A stretch of 64,000 nucleotides of DNA, from NCBI RefSeq assembly GCF_030232585.1, contig NZ_JASPJX010000007.1, forward strand, positions 93,596 through 157,595, read 5' to 3'. Positions 53,756 through 61,623 of this stretch are shown in pieces. The position numbers and the translations under genes are program-made. Under the pieces are notes generated by a model. The model did not search any database, was not told the origin of the DNA, and saw nothing but the letters and a program-made list of their open reading frames with translations. The stretch comes from Corynebacterium sp. MSK008. GTDB taxonomy: Bacteria; Actinomycetota; Actinomycetes; Mycobacteriales; Mycobacteriaceae. How positions within the stretch are numbered: position 1 is the stretch's first letter; every line of letters begins with the position of its first letter.

Positions 53756-53778
53756 ATACTAACAGTACGCCCGTTATG
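53756..53778 (-). promoter_or_regulatory. acn promoter with AcnR operator
   Basis: On the minus strand CATAACGGGCGTACTG (53778 to 53763) matches the AcnR motif I recall from C. glutamicum, CAGNACnnncGTACTG, with one mismatch in the third base. It ends one base before TAGTAT (53761 to 53756), a good -10 box, so bound repressor would block polymerase. The transcription start would be near 53749, leaving a leader of about 85 nt. A copy of the repeated 11-mer lies just upstream at 53791-53801. Confidence 0.75.
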
Positions 53779-53874
53779 TTTTTGCATTGCGCTTATCGAC
53801 GCACCTTCGGCCACCACCGTTACACTGCAGAATCGACCACCTGGAATGCTGGACAAAACTCGGGAGAGACGTCA

Positions 53875-54351
53875 ATGCAGAACGAAGCCACTCTTGAAGA
53901 GCTCGTCTCTCAGCTCGCGTCCTCCCCGGTGGCGTTCGGCACCGACAACCCGGTCAACGCGGAGCTGGGCCCGGCGTTGCACAACGCTCTCGCCGCCGCC
54001 GGCGCAGACTCCTTCGACCCGGCGGGCATGATCGTGCTGGAGCAGACCCCGCCGGTCGTCGCGGACCTACGCGACCTGGCGCAGGACGCGGCTGCCGAAA
54101 CCGGGCTGGACACGGTGCTGGTGCGCACCCCACAGGTGGCTGTCGGCGTGAGCGATTCCTTGACCCGCGCGCAGGTGGAGCGCGGGGAGCGGGCGATGGT
54201 CGCCGAGCCGGACTATGTTGCCGGCGTCCACGCCTTCGCCGACGCGGCCAATTCGTTCTCGTTGAACTGGCCGTTGACCGTGGCGGTCGTCGTGGTGGTG
54301 CTGGCCGCGGTCGCTGCAGTGACGGCGTTTTCCGCCCGCCGCGGCAGTTAG
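53875..54351 (+). CDS. Rv1476-like single-span membrane protein
   Basis: A 158-residue protein with an acidic soluble N-terminus (about 1-125) and a single C-terminal transmembrane helix (about 128-150) followed by SARRGS. It lies between acn and an NlpC/P60 hydrolase gene, as does Rv1476 of M. tuberculosis (between acn and ripA). The N-terminal part is thought, in that family, to be exported or cytosolic with unknown role; sequence alone does not decide the topology. GGGAGAG lies about 5 nt before the ATG. The position suggests a link to control of the peptidoglycan hydrolase. Confidence 0.8.
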   Translation: MQNEATLEELVSQLASSPVAFGTDNPVNAELGPALHNALAAAGADSFDPAGMIVLEQTPPVVADLRDLAQDAAAETGLDTVLVRTPQVAVGVSDSLTRAQVERGERAMVAEPDYVAGVHAFADAANSFSLNWPLTVAVVVVVLAAVAAVTAFSARRGS

Positions 54352-54397
54352 GCGACGACAAGCCTTGCGCCTTGACCCGTTGGCTCGCAAACGGTGG

Positions 54398-54435
54398 TGT
54401 GACGAACGTCACATAACGTTCGCGCACCCTAGTAT
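54398..54435 (+). promoter_or_regulatory. GlxR-type site and -10 box for the NlpC/P60 gene
   Basis: TGTGACGAACGTCACA at 54398-54413 is a perfect match to TGTGA-N6-TCACA, the CRP/GlxR consensus. TAGTAT at 54430-54435 can serve as -10 box with a start near 54442; the site is then centred about 36 nt upstream, over the -35 region. Control by cAMP-GlxR is therefore likely, either as activator replacing a poor -35 or as repressor. Further down, TTGTAACAAAAGGGATACAA (54489-54508) shows an inverted TTGTA/TACAA arrangement that might bind another regulator such as MtrA. Confidence 0.65.
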
Positions 54436-54441
54436 CTGCTG

Positions 54442-54821
54442 GTGAGACGGGTGTGAATCATGTGAACAGGCTTGACTCGGGAGATTGTTTGTAACAAAAG
54501 GGATACAAGTTTGTTGCCTTGACGTATGGTTCCCGTATCGGCTCGCGGGTCGATGGTTGTCACACGCAACGCAATGGCACCGTTAGGGCGCTCTAGTCAA
54601 GCGTCCGTGAAGGTTCGGGCATGTGGGGAAGCACGCCGAGTACCAGGTTCCAGGGCATAGCTGTGCCAATCGCGATTCGCGCTGCCGCGTCAGTAGTCAA
54701 CATCTAGACCGCTCGTGGAACCGCTAGTCACGGCTTTCGCCTGCGCTTTGAAGCCTCGGGTTTTCTTGATCGCCCGAGCGCTGCTGAAGTGTGCGCGACG
54801 GGCGGTGTGAGGAGCACCTTC
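54442..54821 (+). ncRNA. Long structured 5' leader of the NlpC/P60 gene (candidate riboswitch)
   Basis: No gene fits these 380 nt between the likely transcription start and the GTG of the hydrolase gene. Several stems can be drawn: GGGCGCT/AGCGTCC (54586-54606), GGCA/TGCC (54654-54667), GGCTT/AAGCC (54732-54755) and CTCGGG/CCCGAG (54755-54778). The last two compete for the same cytosine, as in a switch. Actinobacterial cell-wall hydrolase genes are often controlled by the c-di-AMP (ydaO) riboswitch, but its usual GGGGTGAATC box is not visible here. The ribosome binding site GAGGAG (54809-54814) lies 31 nt after the last stem. Confidence 0.45.
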
Positions 54822-56513
54822 GTGGCTAATCCACAAAGGGGCACCCGGTTTGGTCGTGCGCGAAATGTGCTCGGCGCTACCGCGTGTGCCGCAACTATTT
54901 CTTTGGCGGCGGGTCTTGTCAGCCCGGCCGCCAACGGTCAGAGTTCCACCTCCGCGATGGGTGAGCTCGTGACCGCTGTGTCCCGCGCTCAAGCCAACGT
55001 CGATGCGCTCAACCTGGACCTCGGCGGCCTGCAGGAGTCCGTCAATCAGTCTTTGGTGGACCTCCACGATGCGCAAGTCAAGGCCGAGCAGGCCCGCCGC
55101 GGCAAGGACGAGGCGAAGCGACGTCTCAACGAGGCGCAGGAGCGGGTCGACGTCCTACGCGCCGAGCTCGATGAACTGAGCCGTTCGCAATACCGCGGCG
55201 CAAGCCCGAGTGACGCGCTCGTCGCCGTCAGCGGGAAGGACACCCAGCGCGACGTGCTGGACCGTTCGCTTTTCCTGCGACAGCGTTCTGAGGAAAAGCG
55301 GGCGAAGCTCGCCGAAGCTGAGCAGGCACGTGCTGAGGCCGCCAACGAGGAAGCCACGCTACGAAAGGCCAGCGAACTCGCCGACGCTTCCGAGACGGAG
55401 GCGAAGCAAGCGGAGGCAAGCGCGCGCGAGCTTCTCGACGCAAACCGCGCCGCCCTCGAAGCATCGGTCGCTGAGCGCGATGCCGCCCAGGCCCAGCTGG
55501 ACACCGCTCAGAAGGAACTGGATCAGCAACGCCCGGCGCAGACCGACGGCGCCCAGGCTGAAGCGCCCCAGGCGCAGCCTGAAACCCCGGACACCGCGAC
55601 CGCCCCAGCTGAGCCCGACAACGCCATCGCCGCCGACCCGTACGCGGCCACCTTGACTGTGTCCAAGGGCGATACCACCTACGAGGTGCCGGAAGAGGTC
55701 GTGGATCTGGTGCGCCAGCGTGTCTCTCACGACGCCCCGGAGGCCCCCGAGCCCAGCCGCGAGGTTGTGGTGGACGCGGTGCGCACCGTTGCGCAGACTT
55801 CCTCGGCCAGCGACCTTGCGGCTCTGTCCTCGCAGGGCGGTCTGCCGGCGCTCGACAGCGACACGATCGCCAAGGTCAGTGCTGTCGCGGCCGGAATCGC
55901 GATGGTCGGCGGCGTGGCCGCCAATCACGGCTCCTTCGACAGCTTCAACACGGACACCGCCCAGCTTGTCACCGCTTTCGCGGACGGCCTGACCGGCGTG
56001 CTGGGCACAGTCGAGCGCAACTCCGACACCGAAGACTCCCTGTCCACCGTGCTGCCCGAGGTGGAGACCGCTGCAGACGTTTCCACCAAGGCGCAGGAGT
56101 CTGTCGCTGCTGTGTCGGATTCCTCCCAGGTGGAGGCTGTGATTGCGCGTGCGCAGTCCGCCATCGGCACCCCGTACGTGTGGGGCGGCGGCGACGCCAA
56201 CGGCCCGACCACCGGCGTGAACGGCGGCTCGGTGTCCGGCTTCGACTGCTCCGGCCTGGTGCTCTACGCGTTTGCGGCCGCCGGCGTGGCGCTGCCGCAC
56301 TACACCGGCTACCAGTACCAGCGCGGCACGCAGATCCCGGCGAGCGAGGCCCAGCGCGGCGACCTGCTGTTCTGGGGGCCGGGTGGCAACCAGCACGTGG
56401 CCATCTACCTCGGCGACGGCACCATGATCGAGGCTCCGCAGTCCGGACAGAACGTCACCATTGCTCCGGTGCGTTGGTCCGGCATGGCTCCGAACGCGGT
56501 GCGCCTGCTCTAG
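54822..56513 (+). CDS. Secreted NlpC/P60 peptidoglycan hydrolase, RipA-like
   Basis: A 563-residue exported hydrolase that probably cuts peptidoglycan stem peptides during daughter cell separation. Residues 1-42 form a signal peptide. Residues about 45-235 are a long Ala/Glu/Arg-rich coiled coil, then a Pro/Ala/Glu linker (about 240-275), a middle region, and the C-terminal NlpC/P60 domain (from about 445). The catalytic cysteine is Cys476 in DCSGL and the histidine is His525 in QHVAIYLG. GTG at 54822 follows GAGGAG by 7 nt; a longer start at 54789 would put charges before the signal. RipA-type coiled coils usually self-inhibit and bind FtsEX. Confidence 0.93.
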   Translation: MANPQRGTRFGRARNVLGATACAATISLAAGLVSPAANGQSSTSAMGELVTAVSRAQANVDALNLDLGGLQESVNQSLVDLHDAQVKAEQARRGKDEAKRRLNEAQERVDVLRAELDELSRSQYRGASPSDALVAVSGKDTQRDVLDRSLFLRQRSEEKRAKLAEAEQARAEAANEEATLRKASELADASETEAKQAEASARELLDANRAALEASVAERDAAQAQLDTAQKELDQQRPAQTDGAQAEAPQAQPETPDTATAPAEPDNAIAADPYAATLTVSKGDTTYEVPEEVVDLVRQRVSHDAPEAPEPSREVVVDAVRTVAQTSSASDLAALSSQGGLPALDSDTIAKVSAVAAGIAMVGGVAANHGSFDSFNTDTAQLVTAFADGLTGVLGTVERNSDTEDSLSTVLPEVETAADVSTKAQESVAAVSDSSQVEAVIARAQSAIGTPYVWGGGDANGPTTGVNGGSVSGFDCSGLVLYAFAAAGVALPHYTGYQYQRGTQIPASEAQRGDLLFWGPGGNQHVAIYLGDGTMIEAPQSGQNVTIAPVRWSGMAPNAVRLL

Positions 56514-56531
56514 CGGGATAAGCTCGAGGGC

Positions 56532-57569
56532 ATGGCTCTCAACGACTACGACGCACTCCTCGTCCTTTCCTTCGGCGGCCCCGAGGGGGAGGGCGAGGTT
56601 ATTCCTTTTCTTGAGAACGTCACGCGCGGGCGCGGCATCCCGCGCGAGCGGCTGGCACAGGTCGGCGAGCACTACTTCCACTTCGGCGGCGTCAGCCCCA
56701 TCAACGGGCAAAACCGCGAGCTCATAGCCAACATCGAGGCCGAGCTGTCGGCACGCGGCATCGACCTGCCCGTCTACTTCGGCAACCGCAACTGGCACCC
56801 GTTCGCCGAGGACACTGCGAAGCAGTTGCTTGACGACGGCCACAGGAACGTCCTCGTCTTCGCCACCAGTGCCTGGGGCGGGTATTCAGCATGCCGGCAG
56901 TACGACGAGGACATCCAGAAAATCCGGGAGGTCACGCCGGAGATCACCTACACCAAGCTCTGGCAGTTCTACGGGCACCCGACATTCGTCGAGCTCGTGG
57001 CAGAGGGTTTGCGCGCGGCCGTGGAGAAGGCAATCGGCGACACCCGCGTGCTCTTCACGGCGCACAGCGTGCCCAACGCGGCGGACGAGAACTCCGGCGG
57101 GCCGCAAGACCAGCACCTGTACTCGAGGCAGGTTGCGGAGGCGGCGAAGCTCGTCGCAAAGCACGCAGGCGTAGACAGCTTTGAAGTGGTGTGGCAGTCG
57201 CGCTCCGGAAACCCCGCGACGCCGTGGCTCGAACCGGACGTGGTGGACCGCGCCCAGGAACTTCAGCGCGACGGCATGGAGCACCTCATCTGCGTGCCTA
57301 TCGGGTTTATCACCGACCACATGGAGGTTGTCTGGGACCTCGACACAGAGCTGAAGCAGGCGTGCGAGGAGATGCGAGTGACCCTAGAGCGCACCCCGAC
57401 CGTTGGGCTCGAACCCGCGTTCGCTGGCATGGTGGTCGATATCGTCGAGGCCGTCGGCGCGGAGGTCAAGCCTAAAACCTTGTCTTCAGTCACGGTACAG
57501 GGCTGCACCGTGAATGGCGCGCCGTGCAAGGAAGGGTGCTGCGCCCCGGTGAAGCGGCCGGGCCGCTAG
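56532..57569 (+). CDS. hemH: Ferrochelatase (coproporphyrin type expected)
   Basis: Inserts iron into the porphyrin; actinobacteria use coproporphyrin III in the coproporphyrin-dependent heme route (CpfC). The 345-residue protein has LVLSFGGPEGEGEVIPFLENV near the N-terminus (given in part), HYFHFGGVSPINGQNREL, the catalytic histidine in TAHSVPN, and the Glu-rich helix QRDGMEHLICVPIGF. The C-terminus has a cysteine group (GCTVNGAPCKEGCCAP), consistent with the [2Fe-2S] cluster known in actinobacterial ferrochelatases. TAAGCT (56519-56524) ends 7 nt before the ATG. Its stop shares CTAG with the convergent gene. Confidence 0.93.
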   Translation: MALNDYDALLVLSFGGPEGEGEVIPFLENVTRGRGIPRERLAQVGEHYFHFGGVSPINGQNRELIANIEAELSARGIDLPVYFGNRNWHPFAEDTAKQLLDDGHRNVLVFATSAWGGYSACRQYDEDIQKIREVTPEITYTKLWQFYGHPTFVELVAEGLRAAVEKAIGDTRVLFTAHSVPNAADENSGGPQDQHLYSRQVAEAAKLVAKHAGVDSFEVVWQSRSGNPATPWLEPDVVDRAQELQRDGMEHLICVPIGFITDHMEVVWDLDTELKQACEEMRVTLERTPTVGLEPAFAGMVVDIVEAVGAEVKPKTLSSVTVQGCTVNGAPCKEGCCAPVKRPGR

Positions 57570-58318
57570 CGCGCCCACTCGCGCTGGTAGTCCACCACCG
57601 CATCGGCGACACCCGCCATGCGGGCGGAGCGGACGTGGCGCCAGAGCGCGAACAGCTGCGGGTCGAAGGAGTGGTCGTCCAGGCGGTCGGTAACCGTCTC
57701 AATCGTCGCCGCCACGCGGTCCGCGCGCGCAAAGAGTTTCGCCGCGCGCGGGGTCACACCGGCGGGAAGCCCCGGGGTGTCGTAGAAGTCCGCGAGTGTG
57801 CCCACCGCCAGCCGCGGGTTGGGCAGATCCTTTCGGGTGCCGCCGGCTGCCTCGATCAGCACGGCCGCCTGGTCGGTGGCGCGGGAGAGCAGCTGATCCG
57901 CCTCGCCAGGAGACAGCCACTCCGGCTCCGGCAGCGGCTCCGGGTCTTCGAACCAGCGCCAGTTCACGCCGCTACCCGCATACTCCGGCACCAGGATGTG
58001 GTGCATGCTGGCCCCGCGCACGACCAGCGCGCCGGCCTGGGTCAGCGCCTCCATCGCGGGGGAACCCGCCCGCAGCCGTGGCGCCTGGCCCGGGCCCCAG
58101 AGGATGAGTCTGATTGCTGGGCCGGGGGTGGTGAGGTCGGCGGCGGAGCGGACGTCGTGAAGCAAATGCGCCATGGGCAGGCTGCCGTACGAATGCACGC
58201 CTCCGAGGTCCGTGAGCGCGTCGACGGTGTCGTCGGCGGATTCGACGTTGTAGAGCCAGGCCGCCAGCCAAACGGCGGTGTTCTGGAGGGGCGAATAGAC
58301 TTCGGCGCGCGTGTGCAT
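57566..58318 (-). CDS. Hypothetical conserved protein
   Basis: A 250-residue protein of unknown function, conserved by position next to hemH in C. glutamicum (the cg1733 place). It starts MHTRAEVYSPLQNTAVWLAAW; the central part has LILWGPGQAPRLRAGSP and HHILVPEYAG, and the C-terminal half is helical and rich in Ala, Asp and Arg (ADRVAATIETVTDRL). No signal peptide, membrane helix or metal site is obvious. ATG at 58318 lies 7 nt after TACACT (58331 to 58326), so the mRNA is probably leaderless. An earlier start would run into the divergent promoter. Confidence 0.75.
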   Translation of the reverse strand: MHTRAEVYSPLQNTAVWLAAWLYNVESADDTVDALTDLGGVHSYGSLPMAHLLHDVRSAADLTTPGPAIRLILWGPGQAPRLRAGSPAMEALTQAGALVVRGASMHHILVPEYAGSGVNWRWFEDPEPLPEPEWLSPGEADQLLSRATDQAAVLIEAAGGTRKDLPNPRLAVGTLADFYDTPGLPAGVTPRAAKLFARADRVAATIETVTDRLDDHSFDPQLFALWRHVRSARMAGVADAVVDYQREWAR

Positions 58319-58358
58319 CCGGGCCAGTGTAACGGGACCGATACAATGCGGACGCATT

Positions 58359-59201
58359 ATGGGAGATAGCCGGTACAGCGGAGACATTTTCAGCGGACAC
58401 GCGCGAACGAAGCGCCCGACCTACCCGGAGATGCCGGCGGAACCCGGCATCATCGTGGAGATCGTGGGAAACGACTTCGTCGGCGCTGTCGTCGGGTTCG
58501 AGCGCACCTACGACGGCGACTTTGTGCGCCTGGAGGACCGCTACGGCACGCAGCGCCTGTTCAAGATGCTCCCTGGCGCGTTCATGGTGGAAGGCCAGCG
58601 CGTGACGCTGACCCGCTACGTCGCACCGCGCAACGACGGGCCGAAGCGCTCCAACTCGGGTTCGCGCAAGGTGGAAAACGTCAAGGCCAAAGTCGCCATG
58701 CCGTCGCGGATTTGGGTGGAGGGCATCCACGACGCCGCGATTGTGGAGCAGGTGTGGGGCCACGACCTGCGCGTCGAGGGCGTGGTGGTGGAGTACCTGG
58801 AAGGCCTGGACAACCTGCAGGAGCGCCTAGACGAGTTCCAGCCCGGACCCGGCCGGCGCATCGGCGTGCTGGCGGACCACCTGATCGAAGGCACGAAGGA
58901 ATCCCGGCTGGTGGAACACGTCGGCCCGCACGTGCTGGTCACCGGCCACCCTTACGTTGACATCTGGGCTGCAGTGAAGCCGTCTAGCGTGGGTATTCCC
59001 GCGTGGCCGGAGGTGCCCTACGGTGAGGACTGGAAGACCGGGGTGTGCCGCCGTCTGGGGTGGTCGGACCCGAAGGAAGGGTGGCGGCGCGTGTCGTCCT
59101 CAGTGAGCACCTTCCGCGACCTGGATTCCACGCTCATCGGCGCAGTTGAGCGGTTGGTGGACTTCGTCACCAACCCGGAATTATCCAAAAACGATCTCTA
59201 G
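58359..59201 (+). CDS. DUF3097 family protein
   Basis: A 280-residue actinobacterial conserved protein. It starts MGDSRYSGDIF, with YPEMPAEPG and GAVVGFERTYDGDFVRLEDR in the N-terminal half. The middle, RIWVEGIHDAAIVEQVWG (about residues 122-139) followed by GVVVEYLEGLDNL, resembles a Toprim-like fold with conserved Glu and Asp residues, which hints at nucleic acid or nucleotide chemistry; this is inference only. TACAAT (58342-58347) ends 11 nt before the ATG, back to back with the promoter of the divergent hypothetical gene in a 40-nt gap. Confidence 0.82.
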   Translation: MGDSRYSGDIFSGHARTKRPTYPEMPAEPGIIVEIVGNDFVGAVVGFERTYDGDFVRLEDRYGTQRLFKMLPGAFMVEGQRVTLTRYVAPRNDGPKRSNSGSRKVENVKAKVAMPSRIWVEGIHDAAIVEQVWGHDLRVEGVVVEYLEGLDNLQERLDEFQPGPGRRIGVLADHLIEGTKESRLVEHVGPHVLVTGHPYVDIWAAVKPSSVGIPAWPEVPYGEDWKTGVCRRLGWSDPKEGWRRVSSSVSTFRDLDSTLIGAVERLVDFVTNPELSKNDL

Positions 59202-59222
59202 AACACATGTAAGGTACGTCAC

Positions 59223-59651
59223 GTGGGACCTTTGCTTTGGTTTTTAGCCGCGGCGCTGTTGGCGCTTCTGGAATTGACTGTGGGCGAGCTGACGCTGCTC
59301 ATGCTCGGCGCGGGCGCGCTGATCACCGCGCTTGTGGCGCTCGGCGGCGTGCCCGCGTGGGCGGAAGTCACCGTGTTCGCCGTCTCGTCCGCACTGTTCT
59401 GGTTCTTCCTGCGCCCGACGCTGCGCCGGCGCATGGAGAAGCCGCTGGTGCTGGACGATTCGCCGCGGGCGCTCGTGGGCAGCACAGCCGAGGTGGTCGA
59501 GGACATCGTGGGCGGCAAGGGGCAGGTGCGTTTCGACGGCTCCCTGTGGTCCGCCCGCGGCCTCGACCCGGCGGAGACCATCCCGGCGGGATCCCGCGTG
59601 ACCGTATACGATATTGACGGCCCCGTCGCTGTCGTGTGGAAGGAGCCCTAA
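59223..59651 (+). CDS. NfeD-like membrane protein
   Basis: A 142-residue NfeD-type protein: two closely spaced membrane helices (about residues 3-35 and 38-58) and a C-terminal OB-fold domain (about 75-140: ALVGSTAEVVEDI, GQVRFDGSLWSAR, GSRVTVYDIDG). NfeD partners with SPFH proteins, as encoded immediately downstream with no gap. The GTG at 59223 lies 7 nt after TAAGGT (59210-59215), so the mRNA is likely leaderless and carries both genes. Confidence 0.88.
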   Translation: MGPLLWFLAAALLALLELTVGELTLLMLGAGALITALVALGGVPAWAEVTVFAVSSALFWFFLRPTLRRRMEKPLVLDDSPRALVGSTAEVVEDIVGGKGQVRFDGSLWSARGLDPAETIPAGSRVTVYDIDGPVAVVWKEP

Positions 59652-60914
59652 ATGGGAGGGTTTATCACATTCTTCGTCATCATCGCGCTGGTGGTGGCAA
59701 TTCTCACCGCGTCAATCAAGCTGATCCCGCAAGGCGAAGCGGCGGTTATTGAGCGCCTCGGCCGCTACACCCGCACCGCATCCGGCGGACTGACGTTCCT
59801 CGTGCCCTATATCGACCGCGTGCGTCAGCGCGTGGACACTCGTGAACGCGTGGTGTCCTTCCCGCCGCAGGCCGTGATCACGCAGGACAACCTGACCGTG
59901 GCGATCGACACCGTGGTCACGTTCCAGATCAACGACCCGGCCAAGGCGATCTACGGCGTGGACAACTACCTCGTGGGCGTGGAGCAGATTTCTGTGGCCA
60001 CGCTCCGCGACGTCGTCGGCGGCATGACGCTCGAAGAGACGCTGACCTCGCGCGAAACCATCAACCGCCGCCTGCGCGGCGAGCTAGACGCGGCCACCGC
60101 CAAGTGGGGCCTGCGCATCAGCCGAGTGGAGCTGAAGGCGATTGATCCGCCGCCGTCCATCCAGCAGTCCATGGAGATGCAGATGAAGGCGGACCGCGAA
60201 AAGCGCGCCATGATTCTCACTGCTGAAGGTAAGCGCGAGTCCGACATCAAGACCGCAGAGGGTGAGAAGCAGGCGCGCATCCTCTCCGCCGAAGGCGAGA
60301 AGCACGCGGCTATCCTCGCGGCTGAGGCGGAGCGTCAGGCGATGATGCTGCGCGCCGAAGGTGAGCGCGCCGCTAAGTACCTGGCCGCGCAGGGTGAGGC
60401 CCGCGCGATCCAGAAGGTCAACGCCGCAATCAAGTCCTCCGGCGTCACCCCGGAGCTGCTGGCGTACCAGTACCTTGAGCAGCTACCGAAGATCGCCAAC
60501 AACGACGCGGCGACGATGTGGATGATCCCGTCCCAGTTCGGCGACTCCCTGCAGCAGTTCGCCCGCGCATTCGCCAACAAGGACGACGACGGTGTGTTCC
60601 GCTACGAGGCGGAGACTCCGACCGATCAGGACCGCGAACTCGCAGAGTCCGGCAACACCGACCGCTGGTTCGACACCTCCACCGACCCGGAGCTGGCGAA
60701 GGCACTCGCCGAGGCGCGTGCGGTGGCCAACAAGCATGTGGATGACCCGGACCCGACCCAGGATTCGGCCGGCGAGAGCACTGCCTCGACCCGCCGCGAG
60801 ATCACCGCGGTCGAACCGCAGCAGACCGGCTTCGAGCAGGATTTCGGCCGCGACACTGACGTGTCCGAGCCGGTCTCGCGACCCGTTACTCGCCCTGACC
60901 AGCAGCCCGAGTAA
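59652..60914 (+). CDS. SPFH/band 7 membrane scaffold protein
   Basis: A 420-residue stomatin/prohibitin-like protein of the paraslipin type. Residues 1-25 form a membrane anchor, then the SPFH domain (about 28-200: PQGEAAVIERLGRY, VAIDTVVTFQINDP, ISRVELKAIDPP), then a charged helix with repeated AEGEK/AEGER units (about 190-260) that form a coiled coil, and an acidic disordered tail. Together with NfeD it is thought to build membrane microdomains. The 3' end overlaps the convergent HTH gene by 29 nt, so the two transcripts are antisense to each other there. Confidence 0.92.
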   Translation: MGGFITFFVIIALVVAILTASIKLIPQGEAAVIERLGRYTRTASGGLTFLVPYIDRVRQRVDTRERVVSFPPQAVITQDNLTVAIDTVVTFQINDPAKAIYGVDNYLVGVEQISVATLRDVVGGMTLEETLTSRETINRRLRGELDAATAKWGLRISRVELKAIDPPPSIQQSMEMQMKADREKRAMILTAEGKRESDIKTAEGEKQARILSAEGEKHAAILAAEAERQAMMLRAEGERAAKYLAAQGEARAIQKVNAAIKSSGVTPELLAYQYLEQLPKIANNDAATMWMIPSQFGDSLQQFARAFANKDDDGVFRYEAETPTDQDRELAESGNTDRWFDTSTDPELAKALAEARAVANKHVDDPDPTQDSAGESTASTRREITAVEPQQTGFEQDFGRDTDVSEPVSRPVTRPDQQPE

Positions 60915-61455
60915 TCAAATTCAGCGCTAGCTGCCACCCGGCCTGTTCCGCGGGCCACCCGGCCGCCTGCAACCGCTGGCTCATCGCCTGCTTGGAGATG
61001 CCCAGGGTTGCGGCGGCCTCATTTTGGTTCATGCCGCGTCGCACCAGCGACGTCGCCTCGCGACCCTCGTAGGTGCGCTTGTGCAGCACGTGCGCCATCA
61101 GCGCGAAGGTCGCAGCGATGTCCGCGGCTTCAGTCGTCGCATGTTGCCTATCGACGATCACCCGCACCTGGCCCGCCCTTGTCCCGACAGCCTTCGTCGC
61201 GGTGGTAGAAGCGTCGCGCGTGGAGCTCTCGCCGTCGCTGATGCCGAGCCCGATGGCCCAGTTGCCGTCCGAAAGCAGCGCCATGATGAGGTTCAGCGCA
61301 GCCTCGGCATCGTCGACCTTCGAGCGGATGTCTTCCACCCCGAGCACCTCGAAGCCTGCAACACCGGGCAGACCACTGAGCGCCTCGGCGGAGCGCTCCA
61401 CCACGGTGGCGCGGGCCTTCTCGCGGCCCCGGTATCTCGCATGCACGGCAATCAT
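60886..61455 (-). CDS. HTH-containing protein, possible regulator
   Basis: A 189-residue protein. The N-terminal 120 residues (MIAVHARYRGREKARATVVE; AALNLIMALLSDGNWAIGLG, each given in part) resemble SatD-like or other small regulatory folds, though I am not sure. The C-terminus has a clear helix-turn-helix, GMNQNEAAATLGISKQAMSQ (about residues 141-160), so DNA binding is likely. ATG at 61455 lies 7 nt after TACGCT (61468 to 61463), leaderless. Targets are unknown; the neighbouring hairpins at 61528-61663 are upstream of it. A copy of the repeated 11-mer falls inside the gene (61146-61156). Confidence 0.72.
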   Translation of the reverse strand: MIAVHARYRGREKARATVVERSAEALSGLPGVAGFEVLGVEDIRSKVDDAEAALNLIMALLSDGNWAIGLGISDGESSTRDASTTATKAVGTRAGQVRVIVDRQHATTEAADIAATFALMAHVLHKRTYEGREATSLVRRGMNQNEAAATLGISKQAMSQRLQAAGWPAEQAGWQLALNLITRAAGQGE

Positions 61456-61527
61456 GGGCCGTAGCGTACTCCGGTCTACTCTTGGGGCTTGACTCCGACA
61501 CGTAACCAGTGGGGCCGAGCCCTACAG

Positions 61528-61570
61528 CCGGATCGTCTAGCGGTTTGCTTCAGTCTGCTAGACGATTCGG
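61528..61570. repeat. CTAG-centred hairpin 1
   Basis: CCGGATCGTCTAGC (61528-61541) pairs with GCTAGACGATTCGG (61557-61570), a 14-bp stem with one G-T pair around a 15-nt loop. The core TCGTCTAGC/GCTAGACGA is repeated in hairpin 2. No T-run follows on either strand. Confidence 0.8.
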
Positions 61571-61578
61571 AATTGAGC

Positions 61579-61616
61579 TCGACATTTTCCCAGGTGATAT
61601 TGAATGCGAGTGTCGA
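61579..61616. repeat. TCGACA/TGTCGA inverted repeat between the hairpins
   Basis: TCGACA (61579-61584) and TGTCGA (61611-61616) form a 6-bp inverted repeat with a 26-nt, AT-richer loop, exactly between hairpins 1 and 2. On its own it is weak and could be chance. Confidence 0.4.
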
Positions 61617-61623
61617 TAGCGGG

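Noticed and set aside
54541..54720. c-di-AMP (ydaO) riboswitch before the NlpC/P60 gene
   Set aside because: The expected GGGGTGAATC and GTCAGCTAAC boxes are not found, so I kept only a structured-leader call.
54690..55076. 128-codon minus-strand frame overlapping the hydrolase start
   Set aside because: It lies antisense to the signal peptide and leader with no ribosome binding site or motif.
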